Notes: generated by a model from the letters alone, not told the origin. A stretch of DNA of 64,000 nt from Odoribacter sp. (GCA_013824715.1 PNOH01000013.1:37686-101685); one strand, 5' to 3'; positions 24,689 to 34,500 are shown, counted from the first letter of the stretch. Numbers and translations are program-made.

Positions 24689-25221
24689 ACCTCCAGATCA
24701 AATAATCCATCCGGAATCCGGAGTACAATTTCGCGCCTGTCTTGGTCAATGGTAACGATCAAATCCTCATTTAAAGGAACAAGCGCTTCATTACCCTGGT
24801 ATTCAACCGAAAGCAAAACGTTTCCGGAGTAATCGTGAACATGGTTTATTTCGCCAATCAGCCCAAGTATTACGTCGAACAACAGAAATCCTATGAGTTC
24901 GTGAGAACCCTTTTCATCTTCCAGTTCAATAACATCCTCTTCGTTGACATAAACCGGCAACCCGGATAGTTCCTTTGCCTTTTTATCCGTATCAACCCAA
25001 TCGAGCTGAGCAATGACCGATTCGCCAGATTTAAACCGCAATCCTTCGTTGGTAATGAAATAAGGAACCAACAGATTATCTATTTCCAGAAAAAGAGTGG
25101 GGTATTCTTCAAGGGTTTCGTAAAATTCTTCCTGAAACCGGATAACCAATTCTCCGTGAATTCCATGGGGTTTCTGGATATAGCCAACTTTTACACAATT
25201 ATTTTTTGGTATTGTTTCCAT
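24685..25221 (-). CDS. rimM: 16S rRNA processing protein RimM
   Basis: 178-residue 30S maturation factor that binds ribosomal protein S19 and helps mature the 16S 3' domain. The N-terminal RimM beta-barrel opens with VKVGYIQKPHGIHGELVIRF, and the C-terminal PRC-barrel contains GLIGEINHVHDYSGNVLLSV and EALVPLNEDLIVTID. It follows rpsP, a common arrangement, though a terminator-like hairpin separates the two here. Confidence 0.93.
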   Translation of the reverse strand: METIPKNNCVKVGYIQKPHGIHGELVIRFQEEFYETLEEYPTLFLEIDNLLVPYFITNEGLRFKSGESVIAQLDWVDTDKKAKELSGLPVYVNEEDVIELEDEKGSHELIGFLLFDVILGLIGEINHVHDYSGNVLLSVEYQGNEALVPLNEDLIVTIDQDRREIVLRIPDGLFDLEV

Positions 25222-25235
25222 ATTGGTAAAAATAG

Positions 25236-25266
25236 AAAAAAGCGACAGATTTCTCTATCGCTTTTA
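25236..25266 (-). terminator. Intrinsic terminator or attenuator after rpsP
   Basis: The minus strand forms AAAAGCGA-loop-TCGCTTTTTTC, a hairpin followed by a T-run, 48 bp past the rpsP stop. It could uncouple rpsP expression from rimM. Confidence 0.7.
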
Positions 25267-25313
25267 TATTTGTCTGCCTTAAACCGAAATTTAAAACAGG
25301 ATTCGGCCAAATC

Positions 25314-25955
25314 TTATCCTTCAGTTTTCTCGGGAGCAGCTTCTTCGGGAGCTACTTCAGGAACTTCTTCTGGAAATATTTCAGGAGCTACTTCAGGAAT
25401 AACTTCAGGAATAACTTCGGGAGCTACTTCAGGAACTTCTTCTTCATCCACTTCTTTAACTTTAGGGGCAGACGCGGCTCTTGCAGCAGCAGCAGAGTCA
25501 GCATTGCGTTTGGCAATGGCATTGGCCCTTACTGCATTCTTTTTAGCTTCCATGTCGAACTGAGCCTTCTTTGAAGATTCCGTACTGGTAACTAATCCAT
25601 CTTTTTTAACCTGAACTTTATTCGCTTTTTCGGCCACCCAGGCTTCGAATTTAGTTTCAGCTTCTTCAGCAGTGAAAGCGCCTTTGGCAACTCCGCCTAA
25701 AAGATGTTTTTTGTACATTACTCCTTTGTAAGATAAAATAGCTCTTACGGTGTCGGTTGGTTGGGCGCCATTAACAAGCCAGGTTAAAGCTTTGTCAAAA
25801 TCGAGATCGATTGTAGCAGGATTTGTGTTTGGATTATATGATCCAATCCTTTCAATGTTACTACCATCCCGTGGTGCCCTGCTATCAGCTATCACAATGT
25901 GATAGTAAGCAAACCGTTTGCGACCATGTCGCTGCAATCTGATTTTTGCTGGCAT
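25314..25955 (-). CDS. rpsP: 30S ribosomal protein S16 with long Pro/Glu/Val tail
   Basis: Ribosomal protein bS16. The first 80 or so residues are a normal S16 ([39 protein letters not shown]). The protein is 213 residues, about twice the usual bacterial length. After residue 90 comes a Lys/Ala-rich helix ([20 protein letters not shown]) and then an acidic tail with repeats of the type [10 protein letters not shown]. Bacteroidota S16 proteins often carry extensions; this low-complexity tail is encoded by short near-identical DNA repeats. The tail probably projects from the ribosome surface; its role is unknown. Confidence 0.95.
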   Translation of the reverse strand: MPAKIRLQRHGRKRFAYYHIVIADSRAPRDGSNIERIGSYNPNTNPATIDLDFDKALTWLVNGAQPTDTVRAILSYKGVMYKKHLLGGVAKGAFTAEEAETKFEAWVAEKANKVQVKKDGLVTSTESSKKAQFDMEAKKNAVRANAIAKRNADSAAAARAASAPKVKEVDEEEVPEVAPEVIPEVIPEVAPEIFPEEVPEVAPEEAAPEKTEG

Positions 25956-26001
25956 TTTGCTTAAGTTTTAATGATAAACAGTTATTAAAAAATTTGTGGC
26001 G

Positions 26002-26031
26002 CAAAGGTAAAACATTAATCCTGAATTCAAA
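26002..26031 (-). promoter_or_regulatory. rpsP promoter
   Basis: On the minus strand TTTG (26028-26031), 18 bp spacer, then TACCTTTG (26002-26009): a good match to the Bacteroidota -33/-7 promoter. It lies 47 bp before the rpsP start. Confidence 0.75.
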
Positions 26032-26123
26032 ATTGATTATGAAATAAAAAAGGCGCTCATCTGCTGACTCCTAGATATCAGTAATTTTAAGTTATTTTTA
26101 CCTGACCGTTGAGTCTGAAAAAA

Positions 26124-29100
26124 ATGAAGAGAAAACTTACGATACTGACTTTATTCTTCCTGATATCCGTTTCCCTGAGGGCAGACTTCAGAACAAATGT
26201 CCATTTCATTTCACGGCGTGAAGGCTTATCAAATGGTGCAGTAAATACCGTTGCGGAAGATGCGGAAGGCTATATTTGGTTTGGGACATGGAACGGGCTT
26301 AACCGTTACGACGGCGCTAATATGGTTACTTATTTGCCCGGCAGCAATTCCAACTCTATTCATAACCATGTGATCAGGGAACTATACCCCACGTCATCCG
26401 GCCCAATTTGGATACTTACCAACAAAGGAGTGGGATTGTACGATAATATTCACGACCGGTTTACCTCTTATTTTACTCAGGAATCAGAACAAATTAATTA
26501 TGAAGATGATATTACCATTTGTCATTCAGATAGCTATGGTACACTTGCTTCGGTTTTCGGACGTGGTATTTTCAGGTTTGATACGATAACCCGGCAATTC
26601 AATGAAATTAGTTTTGAGGAAGCTTCCCCAAAAGCTTCACTTAGCATTAAACGGATTCATTTACTTAATAATCGTGCTTATTGTATTACCGCAGATGGTA
26701 ACTTATTCCTTCTTGCCAATAATCATCTCGAAAAAATTCTGAAATTGCCATTAACCGGAACATTATCATCATCTATTTCGGTATTGATTGACCAACATCC
26801 ATTTTTGCTGATAACCCAAAGATCCGGAGTTCCACTGATGGTTGATCTGGAACGAAAGGCCGTCCAACAACTTAGTATTCCTGATGATGTTATCACCTCG
26901 TTCTCACTTTCGAAGGTGAAAGACCGACTTTGGGTTGGCACTGAAAAAGGCAAAATCTACAGTTTCAATCTCCAAACGCGCCAATTTGAAATTTTTAATA
27001 TTCTTTCCGGTCTGTTTGTGGTCAATCCAATTGCTACCAGGATATTAAGCATTTATGAATCAGAAACTGGCATTTTATGGATAGGAACCGACGGCAACGG
27101 CGTTTATACCCTGAAGCTTACTGAATTTCCAAATAAAAGTCTGTCATCTAACCAGTTGGCATACCCTATTGTTAGGAGTATTTTAGTAACCCGTAAAGGA
27201 GATGTTTTAATTGGTACAAAGGGTGGCGGAATTGACGTTTTTGATGCCAATGGAAATCATATCCAAAAAATATCAGTCAAAAATGGCTTGAGCAACAATT
27301 CAGTCCTTTCGTTCCATGAGCTCAATGATGGATCTATTTGGGTTGGTACCGATGGCATGGGCGTTGATATTATTTCGCCGGATTATAAAACCATCCGCAA
27401 TTTTCCACGTGATTATAAAAGCACTAATTCATTGAACTTTGCATCGGTGTATCGAATACTTGAAGGAAGCGATCAGCGAATTTACCTCGGGACCAGTGGT
27501 TATGGGATTATTATGGTAGAGTTTGATAATACCAGAACAACATTGCCCATAAGTTGCGAACAACTGATACTTGACAAAAGCATTGCTTCACCTGGACAGC
27601 AAAAACAGATAATTTACGCACTGGCTGAAGAAAAACCCGGGATTATTTGGATAGGCACCAGGGGGGTTGGCGTGTACCGTTACAATACGATAACCAAGAG
27701 AGTCATAGCTCAGTATTCCACATCTTCACATCCTGATCTGATCAGGAATGATGATATCCTTTCGCTCTACACTGACAGGAACACAAATATATGGGTTGGC
27801 AGCAGCAATGGAATTTTCAGTTTGTCGCCAATCTCTTCCGATTCGGTAAAGGTAGCCGGATTAAATGTTCAGTCCGACCTCTCTAATACCAGTATACATG
27901 CAATGCAACTTGACAAATCGGGTAACTTGTGGGTTACGACCAATCAGGGACTTTCATTAATCGATATCAGTAACTGGAACGTCAGAAGTTTCAATGTAAA
28001 CGATGGCTTGATTAACTTTGAATACAGTGATGGCGCCTCGTTTTTTGATAAAAAAACAGACAGGATTTATGTTGGGGGCACGATGGGAGTGGATATCATT
28101 CAAACGGATGAGATTAAATTCTCTTCCTATTTCCCTCCCATAGCAATTAATCAGCTTTTTATCCGGAACCTCCTGATAGAACCAGGAAACGAAAGTGTGC
28201 TTTCCATTTGTATTAACTACCAGAAATACCTGAGACTGAAATACAATCAAAATACAATTTCATTCAATGTCGCACCCCTTGCGTTCTGGGGTCGTGAACG
28301 TCACAAGATATCTTACAGACTGATAAACTATGACAATGAATGGACTACTAATGCGCAAAATCAGGCAATTAATTTTGCCAATCTGGAACCAGGAAAATAC
28401 GACCTTCAGATACGTGTGAGTGACGAGAACGGCAACTGGTCGAAGCAGTTCCGGGAAATTGAGATCATTATTAATCCACCCTTCTGGATGACATCATGGG
28501 CAATTGCGATCTACATTCTGCTATTCATAGGAGTACAGCTATTCATATTCGCGGGTTACCGCAAACGGGAAGCCCGGAAAAAAGAAGCCGCATTGCAGGA
28601 ATTCAAGATGAAGAAGGAAGATGAATTGCACAATTATAAGATTGAGTTCTATACCAACGTGGCCCATGAGTTCCGCACACCTCTGACCATTATCACCTCT
28701 CACATTCACGCTTTGCTCGAAGATACCCGAAATACCCTTGAAAATCCGCGGCTTTTAAAGGTGTACAACAACAGCATAAAAATTCAAAAACTGGTGCTTG
28801 AAATAATGCAGTTCCGAAAGCTCGAAAAAGGGAAAGAACCTTTAAATATTCAGGTCACAAAACCGGCCGAACTAATACAGGAAGTTATTTCTGACCTCGA
28901 ATTGTTTGCACAACAACGGAATATCAGTTTCGAGGTAATTTCTCCTGATCCTGACCTGGTTTTTAAGACCGATGCAGATAAGTTTCAGCGGATACTTACC
29001 AATTTGATTTCTAATGCTATAAAGTATAATAATCCGGGAGGGTTCGTCAAAATATCCATTAAATCAGAACAATCAGCGCTTGTCGTTGAAATCGAAGACA

Positions 29101-30182
29101 ATGGGTTTGGAATTAAGCCGGAATACTTTCAAAAGGTTTTTGAGCCTTTCGGTATTTCTTCTGCCATACGAAAGGGAAGCTTTCCAGGATATCGTTCAAC
29201 TGGTCTTGGTTTGGCAGTGACAAAAGGTCTGGTTGAATTGTTGAAAGGAACCATAAATTTTGAAAGCAAACCGGGAGAAGGAACTAAATTCACCTGTATT
29301 TTCCCCGATCTACATCAGTTGAGTCCACCTGAGCTGTTAAATGTTACTACTGATGAAATTAATGAGATCAGTTTCATTAATGAATCCTCATCTGACAACC
29401 GGCTGGAAAAATCGGAATCAGGAGTTGGAAAACCACTGATCCTACTGGTTGATGATGATCCTGAAATTCTACTATTGCTCAAAGATTTTCTGGAGTCGGA
29501 TTATAACATCATTTTTGCCGAAAACGGCCTTGAGGCATACAATAAGGTTTTATCCGATCATCCTGATCTGATTGTTTCGGATGTGATGATGCCGGAAATG
29601 GATGGGATTGACCTCTGCGGGAAACTGCGTGAGAACTTTGACACCAGCCACCTGCCGATGATCCTTCTGACCGCCAAAGCTGAAATAGAAGACAGGATTG
29701 CTGGTTTGAAAGCCGGAGCCGATTCGTATATCCCCAAACCCTTTCACCCCGAACATCTGAAAGTTCGTATCGAAAAACTACTTCAATTAAGGACCAGCAT
29801 CAAAAGTCATTTTGGGAAACAGGATGAAAACACCACCCTGGTGAAGGAAATCCAGGACCCGTTTTTCCAGAAACTGCTCAGCTACATTGATGAGAACATC
29901 GATAATGAGACACTTTCGTCTGACGCACTTTGTGATAAACTTGCCGTCAGCAAGTCTTCCCTTTACAATAAAACCAAATCAGTACTCGGAACAACCCCGC
30001 ACAGCCTGATAAACCAGCGCCGTTTAAGCAAAGCCACTACCCTTCTTAAATCGACCTCAATGACGGTCAGCGAAATTATCGACCAAACAGGCTTTGCCAG
30101 CCGGACCCATTTCTATGACCTTTTTAATAAAGCCTACGGTTGTTCGCCTTCTGAGTACCGACAGAAAAGGACAACCACATAG
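26124..30182 (+). CDS. Hybrid two-component system regulator of the PUL (HTCS)
   Basis: 1352 residues combining sensor kinase, receiver and transcription factor in one inner-membrane protein. Order: signal sequence (MKRKLTILTLFFLISVSLRA), two seven-bladed propeller-type Reg_prop regions (about 25-680; motifs such as IWIGTDGNGVYTL), Y_Y_Y periplasmic domain (about 690-780), one membrane helix (about 789-808), HisKA with phospho-acceptor His848 (NVAHEFRTPLTI), HATPase (LISNAIKYNNPGG, GTGLGLAVTKGL-like), receiver with Asp1153 (LIVSDVMMPEMDG), and a C-terminal AraC HTH (SEIIDQTGFASRTHFYDLF). Such proteins bind a glycan breakdown product and activate the adjacent susCD operon. The ATG at 26124 is preferred over a TTG five codons upstream. 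The TAG stop lies in a palindromic repeat. Confidence 0.95.
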   Translation: MKRKLTILTLFFLISVSLRADFRTNVHFISRREGLSNGAVNTVAEDAEGYIWFGTWNGLNRYDGANMVTYLPGSNSNSIHNHVIRELYPTSSGPIWILTNKGVGLYDNIHDRFTSYFTQESEQINYEDDITICHSDSYGTLASVFGRGIFRFDTITRQFNEISFEEASPKASLSIKRIHLLNNRAYCITADGNLFLLANNHLEKILKLPLTGTLSSSISVLIDQHPFLLITQRSGVPLMVDLERKAVQQLSIPDDVITSFSLSKVKDRLWVGTEKGKIYSFNLQTRQFEIFNILSGLFVVNPIATRILSIYESETGILWIGTDGNGVYTLKLTEFPNKSLSSNQLAYPIVRSILVTRKGDVLIGTKGGGIDVFDANGNHIQKISVKNGLSNNSVLSFHELNDGSIWVGTDGMGVDIISPDYKTIRNFPRDYKSTNSLNFASVYRILEGSDQRIYLGTSGYGIIMVEFDNTRTTLPISCEQLILDKSIASPGQQKQIIYALAEEKPGIIWIGTRGVGVYRYNTITKRVIAQYSTSSHPDLIRNDDILSLYTDRNTNIWVGSSNGIFSLSPISSDSVKVAGLNVQSDLSNTSIHAMQLDKSGNLWVTTNQGLSLIDISNWNVRSFNVNDGLINFEYSDGASFFDKKTDRIYVGGTMGVDIIQTDEIKFSSYFPPIAINQLFIRNLLIEPGNESVLSICINYQKYLRLKYNQNTISFNVAPLAFWGRERHKISYRLINYDNEWTTNAQNQAINFANLEPGKYDLQIRVSDENGNWSKQFREIEIIINPPFWMTSWAIAIYILLFIGVQLFIFAGYRKREARKKEAALQEFKMKKEDELHNYKIEFYTNVAHEFRTPLTIITSHIHALLEDTRNTLENPRLLKVYNNSIKIQKLVLEIMQFRKLEKGKEPLNIQVTKPAELIQEVISDLELFAQQRNISFEVISPDPDLVFKTDADKFQRILTNLISNAIKYNNPGGFVKISIKSEQSALVVEIEDNGFGIKPEYFQKVFEPFGISSAIRKGSFPGYRSTGLGLAVTKGLVELLKGTINFESKPGEGTKFTCIFPDLHQLSPPELLNVTTDEINEISFINESSSDNRLEKSESGVGKPLILLVDDDPEILLLLKDFLESDYNIIFAENGLEAYNKVLSDHPDLIVSDVMMPEMDGIDLCGKLRENFDTSHLPMILLTAKAEIEDRIAGLKAGADSYIPKPFHPEHLKVRIEKLLQLRTSIKSHFGKQDENTTLVKEIQDPFFQKLLSYIDENIDNETLSSDALCDKLAVSKSSLYNKTKSVLGTTPHSLINQRRLSKATTLLKSTSMTVSEIIDQTGFASRTHFYDLFNKAYGCSPSEYRQKRTTT

Positions 30183-30241
30183 ACACATAGAACACATAGA
30201 AAAATAAAAAGAAAACCACGTGCCCTATGTGCCTATGTGGT
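30173..30241. repeat. Inverted repeat of the AACCACATAG family
   Basis: AACCACATAGACACATAG at the left and CTATGTGCCTATGTGGT at the right form an imperfect hairpin that includes the stop codon of the HTCS gene. It belongs to the family seen at 319-430 and 32664-32737. Confidence 0.7.
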
Positions 30242-30314
30242 AAATAATTGATCGAATAACCTGAATTTCATTCCTTTTGCACCCCGTCGGACAAGATCAG
30301 GAACAGGCCGGACA

Positions 30315-30342
30315 TTGATTTTTGCATTCCACGGTAGCTTTG
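30315..30342 (+). promoter_or_regulatory. Promoter of the GH130-led PUL operon
   Basis: TAGCTTTG (30335-30342) matches TAnnTTTG exactly, and TTG at 30315-30317 lies 17 bp upstream. It precedes the ATG of the GH130 gene by 22 bp. The sequence just upstream is where the HTCS regulator would be expected to bind. Confidence 0.65.
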
Positions 30343-30364
30343 TTGCACTCTAAACAAAACTACT

Positions 30365-31408
30365 ATGGACATTGCAAACCGATTTCCGCAAAACCCGCTT
30401 CTTCGTCCTTCCGATTTGAAACCCGGCATTGAAGGAATGGAAATTCTTTGCCTCCTGAACCCTGGTGTATTCCAATTCGAAGGAAAAATATGGCTGCTGT
30501 TGCGCGTTGCCGAAAGGCCTAAACAGATTGAAGGCAAAATCAGTTTCCCGGTATATAATAGTCAGGGAAATATTGAAATTCTTAGTTTCGACAAAAATGA
30601 TCCCGATCTGGATGCTTCTGATCCACGGGTAATCAATTATAAAAAGAAAGATTATTTAACCACTCTCTCCTATTTACGGCTGGTTTGCAGCGACGACGGA
30701 ATTCATTTTTCGGAACCCGTTGGGTATCCGCCCATTTTTGGTAAGGGCGAACTCGAAACTTTTGGCATTGAAGATTGCCGGGTAGCCACTATGGCCGACG
30801 GTTTTAGCCTTTCGTTTACTGAAGTTTCTGAATTCGGCGTAGGCGTTGGATTGATCCGCACCAAGGACTGGAAGAACTTCGACCGCAAAGGCATGATTTT
30901 TCCGCCACACAATAAAGATTGCGCCCTTTTCGAAGAAAAAATAAACGAAAAATATTACGCCTTGCACCGTCCCAGTAGCCCTGAACTGGGTGGAAACTAC
31001 ATCTGGCTGGCCGAATCGCCCGACCTGATTCACTGGGGACAACACAAGTGTATTGCCACTGTTCGTCCTGAAATGTGGGATTCGAAACGTGTCGGAGCCG
31101 GCGGAGCGCCCATCCGTACAGAAAAAGGCTGGCTCGAAATTTATCATGGCGCCAACAGCGACCATCGTTATTGCCTGGGAGCGCTACTTCTGGACATCAA
31201 CGATCCTTCGAAAGTACTTGCCCGCAGCATCGACCCAATCATGGAACCCATTGAAATCTACGAACAAACCGGATTTTTCGGGAACGTAGTGTTTACCAAC
31301 GGCCACTATGTGAAAGGCGACGATATTTTCATGTATTACGGGGCAAGCGACGAAGTGATTTGTGGCGCCAAACTTTCCATATCCAAAATACTTTCAACGC
31401 TCATCTAA
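30365..31408 (+). CDS. GH130-type glycosidase/beta-mannoside phosphorylase
   Basis: 347-residue five-bladed beta-propeller of the GH130 family, which phosphorolyses or hydrolyses beta-mannosides. Family landmarks: the N-terminal NPLLRPSDLKPGIEGMEILC, FGIEDCRVATMADGFSLSFT with the catalytic-region Asp, NKDCALFEEKINEKYYALHRP, and HGANSDHRYCLGALLLD. No signal peptide is seen, so it is cytoplasmic and would act on imported short oligosaccharides. It is followed after 10 bp by an MFS transporter, the same pairing found for mannosylglucose phosphorylases in Bacteroides. Confidence 0.88.
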   Translation: MDIANRFPQNPLLRPSDLKPGIEGMEILCLLNPGVFQFEGKIWLLLRVAERPKQIEGKISFPVYNSQGNIEILSFDKNDPDLDASDPRVINYKKKDYLTTLSYLRLVCSDDGIHFSEPVGYPPIFGKGELETFGIEDCRVATMADGFSLSFTEVSEFGVGVGLIRTKDWKNFDRKGMIFPPHNKDCALFEEKINEKYYALHRPSSPELGGNYIWLAESPDLIHWGQHKCIATVRPEMWDSKRVGAGGAPIRTEKGWLEIYHGANSDHRYCLGALLLDINDPSKVLARSIDPIMEPIEIYEQTGFFGNVVFTNGHYVKGDDIFMYYGASDEVICGAKLSISKILSTLI

Positions 31409-31418
31409 GTAATTAAAA

Positions 31419-32705
31419 ATGATAGCAAAACTGACTGCCGAGTTCCGGTTTTTCCTTTCAATGCCTCACAACATGCGGGTATTACTGATTACCAACATGC
31501 TTTATGCGTTGGTATTGCCTGTTGTCGAGATTTTTATGGCAGCTTACATCATGCGGTATTTTGCCGACACTAGCTATGTGGCCATTTTCCAGGTCGCTAT
31601 GTACACCGGAATTATCATTACCTCGCTGACGAATGGTTTTTTGCTGAAAAGTTTCAAAGTGGCCCACCTGTACAGTTTTGGTATTCTGCTGAGCGGTTTG
31701 TCAATGGTAGCGATGATGTTTGTAAAAGACATTAAATTGTTTGGGTTAATCGTTTCAGGAGCCATGATTGGCGCGGCTTCCGGATTTTTCTGGACCAACC
31801 GCTACCTGATGGCGCTGAACACAACCCAGGATGAAAACCGAAATTACTTTTTCGGACTCGAATCGTTCTTCTTTACCATCGCCAACATTACTATTCCTCT
31901 GGCTATTGGCGCTTTGCTTGCTTCCATCGACGGGATGCATCTATTCGGAATCGAATTTAATATTTACAAAGGTTATCAAATCGTAACCCTCATCGTATTT
32001 CTGGTCACCATACTGGCTGTTTTTTCGCTGGCCCGTGGCAAATTCAAAAACCCGGTTCAGAAAGATTTTCTCTATTTCCGGTTCGACCGGCTTTGGAATA
32101 AACAGATTTTACTGGCATTCCTTAAGGGACTGGTTCAGGGATTCCTGGTTACCGCACCAGCCATGCTGATCATGAAATATGTGGGAAAAGAAGGCTCGCT
32201 TGGACTGATCCAGGGAATCAGCGGAGGTTTAACTGCGATTCTCATTTACCTGTTGGGTCGTTTTGCCAAACCGAAACACCGCATTCTCATTTTTGGAGTC
32301 GGCATTTCTCTCTTCCTGATCGGAACTGTGGCTAACGGCATCGAGCTTTCCATGTTCGGGGTGATGGTATTTGTTCTGTGCAAAGTGTTTTTTCAGCCCC
32401 TGCACGATCTGGCTTATTATCCAATTATGATGAAGGTGATTGATGTGGTTTCGAAACGCGAAAACCGCAATCAGTATGCCTATATCCTCAACCACGAGTT
32501 TGGCCTGTATCTGGGCAGGGTAAGTGGGCTGGGCTTATTCATCTTCCTGGCATTTTACGTTTCAGAAACCTTCGCACTCCGTTACTCCCTGATCATTGTT
32601 GCCGTGCTGCAGATGCTATCAATCCCTCTGGCTAAAAACATCATGAAAGATTCATATTCTGAAAACCACATAGAAAAAGAAAAAAGGAAAGAGGGAAAAA
32701 AGTAA
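31419..32705 (+). CDS. MFS transporter, sugar/oligosaccharide type
   Basis: 428-residue major facilitator with about twelve hydrophobic helices. It probably carries the oligosaccharide from periplasm to cytoplasm for the GH130 enzyme 10 bp upstream. Visible features are the loops around FVKDIKLFGLIVSGAMIGAA and a long central loop near residue 215 (KNPVQKDFLYFRFDRLW). The last about 14 residues (NHIEKEKRKEGKK) are encoded by the left arm of the AACCACATAG repeat, so the original C-terminus was likely shorter. Confidence 0.88.
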   Translation: MIAKLTAEFRFFLSMPHNMRVLLITNMLYALVLPVVEIFMAAYIMRYFADTSYVAIFQVAMYTGIIITSLTNGFLLKSFKVAHLYSFGILLSGLSMVAMMFVKDIKLFGLIVSGAMIGAASGFFWTNRYLMALNTTQDENRNYFFGLESFFFTIANITIPLAIGALLASIDGMHLFGIEFNIYKGYQIVTLIVFLVTILAVFSLARGKFKNPVQKDFLYFRFDRLWNKQILLAFLKGLVQGFLVTAPAMLIMKYVGKEGSLGLIQGISGGLTAILIYLLGRFAKPKHRILIFGVGISLFLIGTVANGIELSMFGVMVFVLCKVFFQPLHDLAYYPIMMKVIDVVSKRENRNQYAYILNHEFGLYLGRVSGLGLFIFLAFYVSETFALRYSLIIVAVLQMLSIPLAKNIMKDSYSENHIEKEKRKEGKK

Positions 32706-32737
32706 AACTCTGTGTTTTCTCTGCGATCTCTGTGGTA
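32664..32737. repeat. Repeat of the AACCACATAG family overlapping the MFS C-terminus
   Basis: AACCACATAGAAAAAGAAAA on the left and CTCTGTGTTTTCTCTGCG plus CTCTGTGGT on the right make an imperfect inverted repeat. The left arm is translated as the MFS tail. Confidence 0.6.
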
Positions 32738-32752
32738 AAAAAAATAGACTAA

Positions 32753-34474
32753 ATGAAAAAAGGAAACCTTAAAATATTAGCACTGGTCCTGTTTGCAGGA
32801 TTATTGGCCTGCAACCCGCAAATAGGCGAACCGGTGGCTCAGACTTCTTTGCAGCGGATCGAACAAATGCCGGATTTGCCACAGCCGCTGAAAATCATCG
32901 ACTGGAAGAAAAAAACGATGCAATTCGACAGTCTGGCTTACAATTTCAATCCAAAAAATTCTTATGGTCCGTTGATTTGGCTAGATAGTTCCAGGCGGAA
33001 TATTGATCAGGTTACTTACGGACTTTACACTGTGATTGGCGATGTGCGTCAGGGACCAAAGAAAAACAACGGAGAATTTCATGAAGCCCTCACCTCGTTA
33101 AATTCCCTGATCAGTGCGGGATTGATGAAAATTGACAAGACCAACCAGCACGGATTCAACTTTGTGAAGATGGATCAGAACTATTTTAACAGCGATACAA
33201 AGTGGAATATCATCATGAACAACACCAATCCGGAAGTGGCTATGGCCGGTGGTGGCTATGGCCGCGACTGGTGGTACGATGTTTACCCCAATGTGTTGTA
33301 TTACGGAGTTGCCGCGCTTTTCCCGAATGTTGAAAACACCGAATCTATTCAACGGAAAATAGCAGAACAATTCTGCAAAGCCGACTCGGTTCTGAACGGA
33401 AACTACGATTATTCCTATTTTGATTATGCCCAAATGAAAGGCATGAAAAACAATATTCCATTTCAACAGGATGTTGCTGGTGGACATGCCTGGGTGTTGT
33501 ATTCTGCCTGGCATAAATTCGGTAACAAGCGCTACCTGAACCATGCGAAAAGTGCAACCGAAGCTTTACTCAGCCAGAAAGAAAGCCGCTTTTACGAAAT
33601 GCTGCTCCCGTTAGGAACTTACACTGCCGCAAGGCTCAATGCCGAACAGGGAACCAATTATGATGTGACCAAAATGCTGAATTGGATATTTGACGGCTGC
33701 CAGTCGAAAGACGGACGGTACGGATGGGGCGTTATTGCCGAAAAATGGGGCGATTATGATGTGTCCGGCCTTCAGGGTAGTATTACCGATGGCGGTGGAT
33801 ATGCCTTCTTTATGAATTCGGTAGCCATGGCCTGGCCGCTGGTACCAATGGTCAAATACGAACCTCAGTATGCACAAACCGTCGGCAAATACATGCTGAA
33901 TGCAGTCAATGCATCTCGCCTGTTTTACCCCGACCAGGTTGACAATACCCACCAGTGGCTTCCGGAATTGAAGGATCTGACCCATGGAATTATCGGATAC
34001 GAAGGTCTCCGCAAGGTGGACGATTACAACAAACCGGAACTGAAGGGAATTACACCTGTTTCAACCGGTGACGGTCCCAAATGGACAGCCGGTCAACCGA
34101 AAGAATCCATGTTCAGCCTTTACAGTACCTCTATCGTTGGTGTTTTCGGGGCAATTGTCAACAAGACTGATGTTGACGGAATCCTGGCGCTCGATTGCAA
34201 TGCAACCGACTTCTATGCTGAAAACAAATACCCGGAATACCTCTACTATAATCCCTACGGAAAAGACACTACAGTAACCTATTCTTCGGAAAGAAGCGTT
34301 GACTTGTTTGATGTAGTCTCGAAAAAATACCTGGTCAAAGGAAGCAAGGGAAAGCTGAAAATTGAACTGCCGGCAGGCGGGGCGGCTTTGGTTGTCGTAC
34401 TTCCTGCCGGGACCAAACTGAGCCCTGGCGGGTCAAAAATAAAAGCCGGAAATGTAGTAATCGCCTATCAATAA
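32753..34474 (+). CDS. PUL lipoprotein with unrecognised enzyme-like domain (paralog of 40781-43897)
   Basis: 573 residues starting with a lipoprotein signal (lipobox GLLAC, Cys20), so attached to the membrane, likely on the cell surface. I do not recognise the family. The sequence is rich in Trp/Tyr/Gly helical blocks (GRDWWYDVYPNVLYYGVAAL, AGGHAWVLYSAWHKFGNK, LPLGTYTAARLNAEQGTNYD, YGWGVIAEKWGDYDVSGLQG), which suggests an (alpha/alpha)-barrel glycoside hydrolase or lyase followed by a short C-terminal beta domain (about 500-573). The same blocks recur in the first 560 residues of the T9SS-exported protein at 40781. Position between the transporter and susC makes a glycan-cleaving role likely; unproven. 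Confidence 0.75.
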   Translation: MKKGNLKILALVLFAGLLACNPQIGEPVAQTSLQRIEQMPDLPQPLKIIDWKKKTMQFDSLAYNFNPKNSYGPLIWLDSSRRNIDQVTYGLYTVIGDVRQGPKKNNGEFHEALTSLNSLISAGLMKIDKTNQHGFNFVKMDQNYFNSDTKWNIIMNNTNPEVAMAGGGYGRDWWYDVYPNVLYYGVAALFPNVENTESIQRKIAEQFCKADSVLNGNYDYSYFDYAQMKGMKNNIPFQQDVAGGHAWVLYSAWHKFGNKRYLNHAKSATEALLSQKESRFYEMLLPLGTYTAARLNAEQGTNYDVTKMLNWIFDGCQSKDGRYGWGVIAEKWGDYDVSGLQGSITDGGGYAFFMNSVAMAWPLVPMVKYEPQYAQTVGKYMLNAVNASRLFYPDQVDNTHQWLPELKDLTHGIIGYEGLRKVDDYNKPELKGITPVSTGDGPKWTAGQPKESMFSLYSTSIVGVFGAIVNKTDVDGILALDCNATDFYAENKYPEYLYYNPYGKDTTVTYSSERSVDLFDVVSKKYLVKGSKGKLKIELPAGGAALVVVLPAGTKLSPGGSKIKAGNVVIAYQ

Positions 34475-34500
34475 TGAGAAAATATTTCAAAACCAATGCT

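Noticed and set aside
25314..25450. S16 tail as a separate gene or frameshift error
   Set aside because: The frame is continuous from the S16 core, composition shifts gradually, and Bacteroidota S16 proteins often have extensions.
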